Part shown: positions 48,385 through 59,600 of the stretch, piece after piece
Layout of the letters: the number at the start of each line of letters is the position of its first letter
Position numbering within the stretch: the stretch's first letter is position 1
Source of the DNA: Bilabrum cf. latius
Taxonomy: Eukaryota > Bigyra: Bicosoecida > Bigyra > Bicosoecida
DNA length: 64,000 bases
Assembly (NCBI GenBank): GCA_965178125.1
Contig: OZ237739.1
Coordinates: 930,001 to 994,000 of the forward strand
Direction: 5' to 3'
The notes under the pieces: generated by a model
Told to the model about the DNA's origin: nothing
The model's database searches: none
Seen by the model: only the letters and a program-made list of their open reading frames with translations
Translations under genes and position numbers: made by a program

Positions 48385-49279
48385 GCCTATTGCGTTGAGC
48401 CTATCCCAATAGAAAGTAAAACATAGCTTGTAGAATTGTTCATCCCCGAGCTGCTAGAATCTTCTCGTGTTCTAGCAAATACGTGCATCCCACACAGGCC
48501 TTACCCGCCCCGTTCAGCCCTGGTACTACCGTGGCGTTGTTGGATATTCGCGATCGAGGGGAAATCTGTCTGAGATGCTATCTCGAACTTGTCGCAGCGG
48601 CTGCGACAGGCCTTTCCAGTCGTCCCGGGCCCAACAGGTGCACCGCAGTGGCCGCCCTGCAGACTCCTGCAGGCACAGAAAGGGACTCTGAGCGCTTAGG
48701 CTCGAGCAGTAGTGGCCATCCGGGTGTATTATATCTCTCGGTCTGCTTCCGCTGCACGCATAAAACTAAAATGTGCGTTGGATTCCATCGATGTCGCCGA
48801 TGGCTGGACGACCGGGGTTGCTTCCTGCCGATGTGGCTCCCTCTGAAATTATATCACAGCGAGCAGCATTCTAACTTATATCTATCTTTGAGCAAACACT
48901 GCTCATTCCTTTCGTACAATTTCCCAGTATCTCGCCGCTTTCTTCGTATAAGGCTACATCAGTGACGAATCCCTCGAACTGCGCCTGGCTCGCGATAACC
49001 CGCGGCAGCAGGTGTGACAGCTTCAAGCTGTATGCAACGTGCAGTATTGACAGATATATAAACATTATCTTCGTGATTGTACGAAGTGAGCCTGCCAGCG
49101 GCGCCGCGCATAGCAGAAGGGTTGGTGAGCGGAACCAAATGTCGCCCAGGCATATATTTCGCTTGGGAAAGGGGTGGAACGCCGAGCCAACTTTGACATG
49201 CTGAAGTATTCCTGGGAGACAAGGAGACAACTTGCGTTAGAACACTTTATGCAGGTATTTCTAGTTCTGAGTGGCCAGC
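48385..49279. other. Intergenic region, 895 bp, AT-richer
   Basis: This is the longest apparently non-coding stretch. Short frames exist on both strands (for example 48483-48965 plus, 48871-49230 minus), but they lack domain-like sequence, start with non-ATG codons or have atypical composition. It should hold the 3' UTR of the giant gene and the promoter of the ankyrin gene. A small unrecognised gene or 5' non-coding exon cannot be excluded. Confidence 0.45.
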
Positions 49280-50950
49280 ATGGGCTGCTTGACGTCTTGC
49301 TCCGTCCAACTGCAACTGAATCACTGCAGGCAACAAACACCTGACGTAGGCACCTGCTTTGCTAGAGCATACTTCGGTGATGTAGATTATTTGGCCAAGC
49401 GCGCGGAAACATCCTTGATTTCGTTGTGCAGTCAGGTGCCGTGCAGAAACGTGCGTGATGTGAGATCGTTCCAAGGGCGACGTACTAGTCGAGCAGCAGA
49501 ACTACAAACAAGGCATTTCGTACATAATCGAGTTTATTTGATCTAAATAGAGACTGTAGGCGGAATTAAATATCTTTGAATAACTCCGCAGAGCACGTGG
49601 ACGGTGATCCACTTAGCATGCTTGAAGGGGCGCCTAGCTGTCGTTAAGCTGCTCCTTCAGACACGATTTGGGACTTTTTTGGCCAACAAAACTTCTGCGG
49701 TGAGTGTTTACATTGCAGCGATCCGCTGCCCGTGCAGCAACAAGCGGCACTACAGGTGAATTCTCTGCATTTCCATTCGTTGCGGTGGTGCGTCTAGCTG
49801 CTTTGTATAACATACAACGCCCCATTGCAGCGAGGTCTTTCGCCTGCCATGCTGTGCTGCCATGCGGGTCACTCCGACTGCTTGCGGGAGCTGATCGGAG
49901 CCGGAGCTGACCTGATGCTGTCGAAGGATGTGAGCTCCTTGCGAGGGATTCGTTGAACCAACTTGCTTGAACAGCGGTGTCAGCCATCTTGCTATTTCGT
50001 TGAAAGCATTACCTAGCGATGTTAGCAGAACGGATTTACTGCGCTGTGTTATGCGGCCAGAGCTGGACACCTGGACTGCATGCGCATGGTCGTAGAGCAA
50101 GCCTGGCGAGCTGGAGCTTTACGCGTGAGACATGATACAAGGGAATTTTTTTTTTGACACGGTCGTGTGCACAGGAAGATGTATCTGCGAGCAGCATTTC
50201 TGCCTGCTGTATACAGTCTAATCTGCGCAGCCCAGGCCGGCCGGTGTGCCGGAACCAGCGAGAGCCTACAGCGTGGCTGTAGCTGGGGGTCCGAATGCAA
50301 GAGTTGGCGGGTGGCAGTCCAGCTAGATCGCAGAGCAGCTAGTCACCGCCGTAGTGGATACCATTGAATACAACCAGCCGCACTGCATGGCATACCTTCT
50401 CGGCCTCGGCCTCGATGGAATCCTCGAGCTTGAGCTCGTCAGGAAAGCGCTGGTAGATGCGAACGACTCTCTGCGTGGAAGCTCCTCATACCGGTGGCAC
50501 AGGTATGCCAATCACAGGGGCATTATCATCGCCCATCGGCTCATGCAAGCCTACCGCATCATGCCAAAGCTAAAATAGGTGAAGGGCGCTCGGGGGCGGC
50601 ACGCGCTCTTCTTGAATCTGCTGTTTGAGCACGGCAGGCTTGCCAAGATGAGGCGCGTGTGGTACCTAAAGCGGAGGGGAAAGCTGTCCATGGCGCGATG
50701 GAGGCGAACTGTCGAGGCCAAGAGAGACGCTGGCATGGTATTTCAGGCCGCAAGCGAGGGCAGACCAATGGAGCTGGCCAAGCGGCTCAGGCTGGGCGTG
50801 CTGGCGGGCGGCTTGGACACTCGGGGTCATGTCAAGGGCACTGGTATGAAAACTCCGCTGGAAGCTGCTCGTCTAGGGGATCATCATGAGTGCGTCATTT
50901 TGCTCGAGTAGGCTGCGAAGAGGCATTCGGGCGCAGCAGGGGTTGAGTAA
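49280..50950 (+). CDS. Ankyrin-repeat protein with N-terminal MGC acylation motif
   Basis: Five exons: 49280-49459, 49592-49699, 49831-49929, 50029-50124 and 50231-50950, about 400 residues, TAA stop. The first three introns join ankyrin repeats in phase 0. The last acceptor (50230) is the least sure. The ATG context gives MGCLTSCSVQ, a myristoylation plus palmitoylation type N terminus (known signal; inference for this protein). Repeats read ARAYFGDVDYLAKRA, TWTVIHLACLKGRLAVVKLL, LCCHAGHSDCLRELIGAGAD, FTALCYAARAGHLDCMRMVV, and further degenerate ones including KTPLEAARLGDHHECVILLE before a TAG at 50909. A basic stretch, VWYLKRRGKLSMARWRR, lies near the C terminus. Probably a membrane-associated adaptor; no enzyme domain seen. 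Four introns in 1.2 kb of CDS is unusual for this window. Confidence 0.7.
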
Positions 50951-51035
50951 CGGGTGGGGGTTTCCTTCCCCTCGGCCTACGATCGGTGTAGCCCGCTGGC
51001 GATCGAGTGGAGCGGCCGTGCATCACACAGAATAA

Positions 51036-52112
51036 TCACATCGTGATGTTTTCATGATCATCGCGAGGGTGCGCAGCTGATGGCAGGGCGGTCTGGTCGG
51101 CCGCCCTGATAGCGTCGAGAGGGTTGCGCTAGTGGTGCTCCTCGCCTGTCTCCCTGATAGCGTCGAGAGGGTTGCGCTGGTGGTGCTCCTCGCCTGTCTC
51201 CCTGATAGCGTCGAGAGGGTTGCGCTGGTGGTGCTCCTCGCCTGTCTCCCTGCCCAGCACCGCCGCCCGGCCCTCTTGGCCGCAACCGAGTTCAGCAAAA
51301 GTGGGCGCGTGCAAGGGGCTAGTTGTTGGTGCGCCCTCGATAACCCCCCCTGTCGGAACCACGGTCTGCTGCTGCTGCTCACCAGTTGATGCCGTGGCGG
51401 TGATGGCATCACGCGGCGCTCCACCGGAACCAGCGTCCCCTAGCTCTCCGCCCGCCGCTCCATCTGCTGCTACCCCCTTTGGCTCCTCAGGGTCCTCGTG
51501 CAGCGCCTGAAATCGGAACAGCCACGCGTCGACCGAGAGATCAACTAGGGCCTAGAGGGCACCGACCACTGCGATGCCAGCGCTGCCACTGCGCACCGCA
51601 GCGAAAATTGGGATGCCGATGGACTGCAGCCTGAAAGCAAACACGCCGACAAGCATGAATATAAAATCTCCGCTATCCTCAAACTCGCCGCAGTACGAGC
51701 CCATGTTGGGGATCCCAACATTCTGCCTCGTGCTGCTGCCGGCGAACCACAGCGCGTACAGACACACAGCAGGTCCTACGAATGGCAGCAACACCAACAC
51801 CAGTGACACTCCAAACCAAGTCTCGGACACCAAAGACGGGTGAATGCTTTGCAGTGCAAGGACTACAGTTCGCTTGTTGCCCCAACCGAAGATTCCAGAC
51901 CCGGCGATCAACGAGAATATCGTTGCCAGGAGCTCTTCTGGTCCACCGTTCTAAGCTGCCAGCGTCACTACAATGTAAAGCTGGCAAACAGAGTCAAAAA
52001 TGAATACCCAGCAATGCATCCAAAAAGCTGATTCATGGGTCATTTCGAGACATGCTGGTGCGGTTGCCGCACGGTTACCGATTTCTTCGTCCTGCATGTC
52101 GTGACCATGCAT
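51036..52112 (-). CDS. Multi-helix membrane protein with C-terminal 16-residue repeats
   Basis: Single minus-strand frame, TGA at 51038-51036, with TAGs at 51956, 51554 and 51131. A TGA at 52158-52160 closes the frame upstream; the first in-frame ATG is 52112 (about 358 residues), though an upstream exon is possible. Hydrophobic segments: WMHCWVFIFDSVCQLYIVVT, ELLATIFSLIAGSGIFGW, TWFGVSLVLVLLPFVGPAV and SGDFIFMLVGVFAFRLQSIG, plus a following weaker one, so four or five helices. After a Gly/Ala-rich cytosolic stretch come three exact or near-exact repeats of RETGEEHHQRNPLDAI (48-bp units). I do not recognise the family. It is divergent from the Fyv7-like gene and tail-to-tail with the ankyrin gene (85 bp apart). 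Confidence 0.6.
51108..51251. repeat. Tandem repeat, three copies of 48 bp
   Basis: Units start at 51108, 51156 and 51204 (each begins GATAGCGTCGAGAGGGTTGC). Copies are nearly identical; the first differs by one base that creates the minus-strand TAG at 51131. The unit is a multiple of three and lies in frame within the membrane-protein CDS on the minus strand, so it is a coding minisatellite, not a CRISPR (no spacers). Confidence 0.95.
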
Positions 52113-52338
52113 CTCCGACAAATCAGTGCCAACGGCAATCAAGTAACGAGCAAACAATCATGAATTTGTATTCTTGTACAGCTCATGCGTATTTTGTTTG
52201 TTAATTAAAACAATTTTGACAGGACTCGGAGCGGTCTAAAAATGCAGCGTTTTCGGCTTAGAAGGCCATAACCCTGCTCGAGAAGAGCTCAAGGACGTGT
52301 ATCTATTAGTTTTATTGAACAGCTACCAGATTGTAGCG
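52113..52338. promoter_or_regulatory. Divergent spacer, 226 bp
   Basis: AT-rich spacer between the membrane-protein gene (minus) and the Fyv7-like gene (plus); it includes TTAATTAAAACAATTTTG near 52200. Both promoters are expected here. No defined motif identified. Confidence 0.35.
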
Positions 52339-53064
52339 ATGAACGATGTTCGTAGGCACCTTGAACGAATTCGGCAGCGGAAGCAAGCAGAGAACGAACG
52401 CTTGATTGAATTTCGCCGCAAGAAAGCCAAGTCTTCGAAGGAGCTTCTGGAGGTTGCTGAAGCCGGTGCAGGATCTGAAGCAGCCGCGAGGCGTATGAAG
52501 TTTTACAAGAAAGTCTTCTCGAAAGAACCTGCCGCTGCTACGGTTGGGAGGAAGCGACCGAGAAGCGATATGGAAGCAGCGGACACCGAAAGAACAAGCG
52601 GTGATGAATCCAAGTCGCGCCAAGATGGGGATTATCGCGAAGACGCTGACAATCCCGACCGGAAACGCGGTCGCGCCGAGCACGGCGTAGGAAGAAGCAA
52701 GCGGGGGCCTCACAGCATGTTCGACAGGGAGAAGCGCGCTTACGAAGAAGGGAAAGGTAGCAGAGAGCAAGAGCATGAAGATTACATTCGCCGATAGGAA
52801 GAAAGGGCCAAGAAGCAGCACGCAAGAAAGCGCCTATCAAAGCAGATGCAAAAACGCACCAAGCGCGGGCAGCCACTAATGGGAGTACGAGTCAAATCGC
52901 TCCTAGACAGAATCCAGAGCCGTGACAGCGAGCTGGTAGACAAATTTAGCGAGCGACACGCAGCTTCGGGCGCGGCATCAGCCCAGGCAGTTGCCAAGAA
53001 GAGGCATAGCAAGAAGGGGCCCCGTGGCCGAGGGCGGCATCATCACGCCACGGGCGGCAAGTGA
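52339..53064 (+). CDS. FYV7: rRNA-processing protein, Fyv7/TAP26 (CCDC59)-like
   Basis: Single frame, ATG 52339, TGA 53062-53064, 241 residues, one in-frame TAG at 52795. The protein is strongly charged: an N-terminal basic coiled-coil-like helix (RHLERIRQRKQAENERLIEF), an acidic/basic linker, then a conserved C-terminal block in which RR-TAG-EERAKKQ leads into KRTKRGQPLMGVRVKSLLDR. The TKxGQPxM...LLxKI signature is the hallmark of the Fyv7/TAP26 family, known for 18S pre-rRNA processing and small-subunit assembly in the nucleolus. The extreme C terminus is Lys/Arg/His-rich. Standard-code translation would end before the signature block, so the family match itself supports TAG as sense. Confidence 0.82.
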
Positions 53065-53318
53065 AAGAACGCAACTGCCCTGTCGATGCATTCCCTTGAA
53101 GCGGCGTGTATTCGCCGACCACATGCATATCACGGCAACCAATGCTATCTCTACATCTCACGGACAAGCAACACAACAGCAGACAGACTAGGGCTCGACA
53201 CAGATCTGGTACCGAGTACACCATGCTTGCAGGCGCAGCGCACAGTCAAGGCCACACAGTACAACGAAGCCAGAAGACTCCCCTCAATCCAAGCCTTCGA
53301 AATACGAATCCCCCCATG
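53065..53318. other. Convergent 3' spacer, 254 bp
   Basis: Lies between the TGA of the Fyv7-like gene (plus) and the TGA of the zinc-finger/CAP-Gly gene (minus). Contains no coding sequence I support; expected to hold both 3' UTRs and polyadenylation sites. Confidence 0.4.
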
Positions 53319-56300
53319 TCATTCGTTGCCGCTCTTGGCCTTCAGCAGTCTGTCAAAGTAAGCCGCTCGCGCAGCCCGCCTGGAATCGCCGCCGCCGGCA
53401 CCGCCCGCCTTTTTCCCCGCCGCCCCTGACGACCCCGCCTTGCCTCCACCGGCAGACCTCCCAGACCCAGCGACCCGGGCAGACCCGGACGCTGCCCGCG
53501 CAGCGCCCGCCCCGCTCCCAGCACCCGCTACCATGGAGCCAGCCTGCCGCAGCGAGCTTGCCCGCTTCAAGCCCCCTCCGGCGGTCCCTCCGGCGGCCCT
53601 GGCACCGGCAGCCCCAGCACTAGCACCGGCACGGGACCCGCCCCCCGCACCGACTCCGAGCTTGCGACCACTGCCCTGCGACAGCATAGCCTTCCCGCGC
53701 TCCGAAGCGGATCCGCCACCGACCCTCTGCGCCCTGCCCCACTGCCCCTGCTTCTTGGCCCCTGACCTCGCCCACACGTCCTATGGCTGCTGCGCCTGCG
53801 CGATGGCATCCCTGGTGCCGGCCGTCGTGCCTCCACCCGCAGTCGACGGTGCCATCCCCTCGGGAAACGAGCCTTTGCCCGCCAGCGCCCGCAGGAACGC
53901 CGCATTCCGCTCGATCTCCCTCTCCTTCGCCGCCCTCATCTCGTCGATGGTGGGATTGGAAGACGTCCCCGCGGTCTTGGCCGGGGCTGCATTTGAGGCA
54001 GCCGCCCTGGCTCGGCCCGAAGCGGGTCGAGATCTGCGCTAGCCAGCGCCACCACCCGACTGCATGGCCTTGTCGAGCGCGTCTCGCTTGGGCTTGCGCT
54101 GGGTGGGCACTGCTGGCTTGCTAGAAGCGGTTCCAGCCGAGGCAGCAGCCCTGCCCTTTGGGGCAGTCGCCACACCCGTCCTGGCAGCAGCAGCGGCGGC
54201 GGGAGACCGCCCAGAGGCAGCAGCAACGGCACCGGCACCGGCACCGGCACCAGCGCGCCTACCGGCCACAGGGCCGGGAGAAGACCTTGGGCTACCGCGC
54301 TGCTGTGCACTGCCACCACTGTTGCTGCTAGCACCAGCACCTCTGTTTCGAGGGGAAGTCCTCTTTCCGCCGAGACAGCCAGCAGCAGCAACAGCTGGCT
54401 GCGTGCCGCGAGCTGCGGCTGGCAGAGCTACACCGTCTGCCTGACCCCGTTTCTAAAGCTGCACCCGCCTCCCAGCACCGCGATCTGCTGCGGCAGATGC
54501 CCCTGCTCTCTTCGGACCACTGGTGGAGCTCGCGGCTGTCTTGCTGCCCGTCCTGCGCTGCGTGCCTGCTCCGCTGCCGGGCCTGCTCCGCGCCGGCCTC
54601 GTGGTCTCCTTGGGCGAGTGGCCCGGCGAGGTGGAGCCCGCGCCTGACGGTTTCGATGATGGCCTCGACCTGGCAGAGGCAGGTCCTGGAGCCGCCTTGG
54701 CGCTGCCTCGTGCGGTGCTCCTGCCGCTGCTAGGGCCAGGTGCAGCAGTGACTGACTTGCCCGGAGCTGCTTTACTAGCGTTCCTGCGGTCTGCGGCTGC
54801 TGCTCTGGCTGCTCGTGCTGCAGATGCGCTGCTGCCTTGCCGTCCTGCCTATGATAGCCCCTTCGCCCCGGAAGTGGCCTTTTGCTCCGATTTTTCGGTC
54901 TTCTTACCGCCCTTGCCCTTCTTGGCGGCCTTGACCATCCCGAGCACTTCCTTCCTCGCCCTTTCATTCTCCTGATCGATCCTCTTCTACTCTGCTTCCT
55001 GCTCCTCCGTGGACGGCGGGTACGGCTCCACCCTGTCTCGGCGAGTGAAGCAGCCCTGGCCAGGCACCTCGCAGTGGAAGTACGGGACGCCCTTACACTC
55101 GCCCGAGTGCTTTCCCGAGCCGCAATCCTGCCTCACCTCAACACCGAGCCAAGTCCCCTTGTTGAGGCCCCACACCGGTCCCCTGAACCGGACGAACCCC
55201 ACGCGCCCGTCCGACTTAAAGCGGATGCGGTCGCCGACGTGAAACTTGGGGCCACCCTTTCCAGCGGTTGATGTCGCTGTGGTGTTCAATGGGTCCGCCG
55301 CACCTGCTCCACTCGCAGCAGGCGGTGCGCCTGACTTTGCTTCCGCATCTGCAGCAGAAACAGCAGTCATCGTGGGTGCTGCTGCGGCGGATGCAGCTGC
55401 AGCGCTGGGCAATCCGTGAGCAGACTCGATTTTTTCGGCCGCCTCTGCGTCCCTGTTGAGGGTACGGGCGGCCTCCGCCGCCTTGGCCGCTAGCCTCTCC
55501 CTGTGTGCCTTGGCCTCGTCTGCTGCTGCGGCCGCCGCTGCGTGACCTCCGTCGTCGTCGTCTGCGTGCGCGATCTGCTGCATGCGGATGTGCTCCTACC
55601 TCCACCCATTGGCCGTGCTGGCCGCTACCTTTGCCTCCTATTCCCTGTGCTTCGTGTCCCTGTCCGCTGCCCTCTTGGCTTTCAGGAACTCCGTGCCTTT
55701 CAGCCTTAGCTTCTTTCCGTCCATGGGCTTGACCTTCGCCTTGCGCTCCTCGTCCCTCGCCTGCGCGTTGGCGCACACCAGCTGGTGCTTGGCAATCCGC
55801 CCGCGGTTGAATTTCCTACCGCAATACTCGCACTCCATCCTGCCGTCGTCCCCGCCGTCGGCGAACTCCGGGATGTCGTTCATGCAGTGGATCGCTTTTG
55901 TCGGCTTCTCGAGGAGCTCAGCAAGCGGATCTGCGGGTGGTTCGCCGTCTGCGCCCGCTGCGTATCGTTTCTTGATGTAGTCGGGCACCTTAGACATCAG
56001 CTGGACGCCGGGCTCTGGAGCGGAAGGTGCGGCTGGAGCGCCTGCCGCGCCTCCTCCCGCAGAGCTTCTCGCCCCAGCTCCGCCCTGTCCCCGGCCGCGG
56101 CCCCGACCAGATCGACCACCACGCCCACGACCTCCTGCTTGCCGCCCCCCTCTGCCACTAGACCTTGCTGCCCTGGCTTTCTACTCCTCCTTGAGCTTCT
56201 TGCAACCGGACACGTGCGACCGATACTCATCGTTGCTTACAACAAGTCCGCATACAGGACAATGGGTGGTAGAAGCTTCCACCTGCAAGTCATAAAGGCA

Positions 56301-56485
56301 GAATCGATTGCCATATCCTACTGCAATTCTTCCGAACCATACAGATTTGCATCAGAAACTCGGTTGCACTTGAGCCACGAATGACAGCTTACCTTCGAAA
56401 TACACTGCTTCTGATGGATTGCAAACGAATGTTTGAAAAATTTACCACCACATAGCTCGCAAACTATTGTCTACGGCCTAGGCAT
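53319..56485 (-). CDS. C2HC zinc-finger (ZC2HC1-like) and CAP-Gly protein
   Basis: Two exons on the minus strand: 56485-56393 and 56282-53319 (110-nt intron, phase 0), 1018 residues, TGA stop, about nine in-frame TAGs. Three C2HC fingers: CELCGGKFFKHSFAIHQKQC (exon 1), CPVCGLVVSNDEYRSHVSGC just after the intron, and CEYCGRKFNRGRIAKHQLVC (about 55830). These resemble the ZC2HC1 family. A CAP-Gly domain follows (about 55020-55240): VGDRIRFKSDGRVGFVRFRG, GTWLGVEV, GKHSGECKGVPYFHC, with GKHSG in place of GKNDG. The remaining half is Ala/Gly/Arg/Ser-rich, and the C terminus is RRAARAAYFDRLLKAKSGNE. CAP-Gly domains usually bind tubulin or EB C-terminal tails, so a microtubule or ciliary role is plausible (inference). 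Divergent from the F-box/ankyrin gene. Confidence 0.8.
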
Positions 56486-56638
56486 GCTGCACAAAGAGTG
56501 GCAGTTCTTGCCTCACAAACGGCAACCAGATGAAATGAGATTCAGCACGCTACCTACGACCCGTTGGAGATTTCTTCAGACCAGCCTGATTCCCTGTGCA
56601 GCGTAACGATTGCCATAATAAAAAGTCATTGTATCTAA
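56486..56638. promoter_or_regulatory. Bidirectional spacer, 153 bp
   Basis: Separates the ATGs of the zinc-finger/CAP-Gly gene (minus) and the F-box/ankyrin gene (plus). Short enough that the two genes, which also share a C-terminal peptide motif, are likely to share promoter elements (inference). Confidence 0.4.
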
Positions 56639-59600
56639 ATGAGCACAGCACTAGGTGCTGGTGGGAGCGCTGCTCCGAGGAGTCACGCAGGCTTGTACGC
56701 CCCACCGCCGCGTAAGCTGTGGATTCCGATTGACATTAAGGTGAGATTATTTTCGTCAATGGCGCCGAAACGGGCCAAATTTTTACACTTACGATTACGG
56801 ACAAGCATCGTCTCGTCGAGCTGCCCCCTACTTCTGGTGTCCGCTCACGTTGCACGCAGTTGCGATGGTTCCAGTTTCTTCCTGTAGAAGACCTAGCGAA
56901 CTGTGGGGCTGTTTGCAAAGCTTGGGTAGTCCTTAGTTCTAGAACAGCTGATGCTGAGTGGAGAAAGACGACTGGTACCGAACCACCCAAGCGCGTTGCG
57001 CGATTAACGAAATTGAGATTGCTCCGCCGGATCAGGTAGCCGCTGCTGCCCGAGAACATGGGATGGCTTCTCACAATGGCCGCAGGCAGACGAGGTAAGA
57101 GGATTGTACTACCGCTTCTGCTTGCGGAAATCCGCGCCATGGTTGGATTCAATCGAGTAGTGCACGACTAGTTTGCTGCCGAGTGCGAATGCAACCTTGT
57201 TTCGCAGACATGCTCCCGTACATGCACAAATTATTGCTCATGCGAGACGATATAAGGATGCAACTGGGCATACCAGGCGCGTTCTTTCGGTCAAAACGAG
57301 CTCGCAGCCCCTATTTGGACCTGCCACCGCCTGTGCGAGCCATCTTTGAGCCTCACACGGAGCCGGAGCTCACCCACCACGTCGACTGGGGACACGCCAC
57401 GCCGCTCACCCGTGCAGTCTCAACCGGCAACGTAGAAGCGGTGCACTTGCTCCTGATGTTTGGCGACACTCCCAATCACAGGGACGCCAGGGGCCGGAGA
57501 CCCATCACGGAGGCGGTGCAACAGGGGGACGTCAGGTCCCTCGAAGCCCTCCTGGGCAGGGTGCCGCTGCGGGCGCCCAAACATCCACCTCACCTGGCCA
57601 CGCGAATGGGCCTTTTCAAGAGGAGGATTCCAGGGGCCGGCACGCTGCCGGCCTGGAGGAGGGGGGAGTGGGGCCTAAAGGCTTTCGAGGATGAATCGCT
57701 CGCAGATGGGACGGACGGCGTCAGCGCCTGGGAGAGCAAGGCGGCCGCCGTGCTGGCCAAAGAGGCGGCGGTGCCGGAATGGGAGAAGGAAATCGGATCG
57801 ATGGGCAGCGGGGGCGGTACTCCTGGCGAGATAATGCTGAGCGCGCTGGACCGCAGGAAGAAGGAGAGGCAGGACGCCATTCGAGAGGCCAGGGGAGACG
57901 GCAGGTACTCGGCGTGGAGCGACGGGCTGGATCTGGGCTGCTTCTGGAGCTCTGTTGACACCAGCGTGGGGATAGGTCTGGAGCGAGACCCACAGGCCAT
58001 GATGGAGGTTCTTCCTCTGCGTGTGCCCGGCGGTGGTGCTGGTGATGGTGCTGGGGGTGCTGGGGGTGCTGGGGGTGCTGGGGGTGCTGGGGGTGCTGGG
58101 GGTCAAGGCCGCGCCGAGGACGCGGTGGCAGCTGGTGGAAACGCTGGCGGAGATGGAGAAGACGAGGATGCGGGGGATGCCATTGAGGCTCCTCGCGATG
58201 CGGCGGCGGAAGCGAGGGCAGCTGCCGAGGCAGCTGACTTGGAGGCACAATAGGAAGGCAGCACGATCAACCCAGACTACGCCAAGCACATGCGAGCCGT
58301 GGCTGACCTCTTGCCGCCGTGCGAGCTGGAATTTGCGACGTTGGTGGGAATCAAGGCAGCAAGATCGGCCAAGTAGCGGGCGGCGGAACAGCGAAAGTAT
58401 GCAGCCATGCGAGCTGCCGGCATTGACGTGCACAAGCTACACGCCGAGAAGCAGGGCCACACAGGTGCTGCTGTGGCCGCAACTGTTGCCGGTGCATCCA
58501 GTGGCTACGCAGCCAGAGACCGGCGACTTGACCACATTCACCCTCGCATGCCACCGATGCCTGATGAGGGCAGCATTGCCGCGCTGGCCTCTGCCCAGCG
58601 GGCCAGGCTCAACACGCCGCAGTCGGACGGCAAGTCGGCTGTCCTGCTTGCGGTAGAGAAGGGAAGGAACGCGCATCTGATGCTGCTCCTCTCGCACCAC
58701 TGTCCCGCAGATCTGGCTGCCGCTGCCGTGCCCCCTGTGTTCCCTAGGCCAGAGGTGGACGAGGATGGCAACCAGAGGCCTCCCCCACCCCCTCCCCCAG
58801 TCACGCTGGAGCCGCCCGGCGGCGAGTCAAGAGGCGATCCCAGGGACAGAAGGCTCAGGAGCTTTGCGGGAGAGGCCTTGCGGTCCATTCCCGAGGCCTA
58901 CGAAACACTGATAACGCCCGGAAGGAGGCACCGTGCGGACCCTGATGCGTGTCCCACTGGCCAGAACACGCCGCTGTGCCTTGCCTGCGAGAGGGGCGAC
59001 GGAATTGCCGCTAGCCTGCTGCTGCACTGGGGCGCAGACACGAACAAATCAGGTCGCAAGGAGGCCTCTCCTCTGCTGCTAGCCGCTCTGAAAGGGCACG
59101 ACCACGTGCTCTCTCTGCTACTGAGGGTGAGCCTGCCGGAGAGATACGCGAGGGCAGTGGGCAGGGCCATAGAGGTCATTCGAGCGCGGTACAGGGTGAA
59201 GCGAGGCAGGAAGGGCGCAGGGGCTGCGGTTGGAGGCGACGAAGAGGATGCCACGCCGCTGGGCTCCGCAGTTGGAAGCGTTGGAGCACCCTTTCAGGCG
59301 GTGAAAGTGGACCCACTGCCGGGCAGGGCGCGCTTTGAAGCGGCGGCGCAGGCCGCCGATCTCGCCCTTCGCTTCATTGAGGAAGTCACGAACAGAGCGA
59401 AGGCATCTAGTGCCGCGGGTGGGAGTGGTCCGAGCAGGTCGGCAGAGGCCAAGGAGTCGGTGCGAGCCGCGCGCGATGCCGCAGCGTCAGGCGCGGCGGG
59501 ATCTCAGTCAACAGCGGAGAGCATTCTGCAGAGATTGCTGCAGGACAGGCTCAAGGCGACAAACATCCCTGCCGCAGTTCGCCGCGCAGCCATGGCGGCA

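Noticed and set aside
48483-48965. Plus-strand ORF of 160 residues in the long spacer
   Set aside because: Starts at a non-ATG codon, has no domain-like features, and composition differs from the neighbouring genes; kept as intergenic.
51108-51251. CRISPR-like array
   Set aside because: Three adjacent 48-bp units without spacers, in frame within a coding region of a eukaryote.
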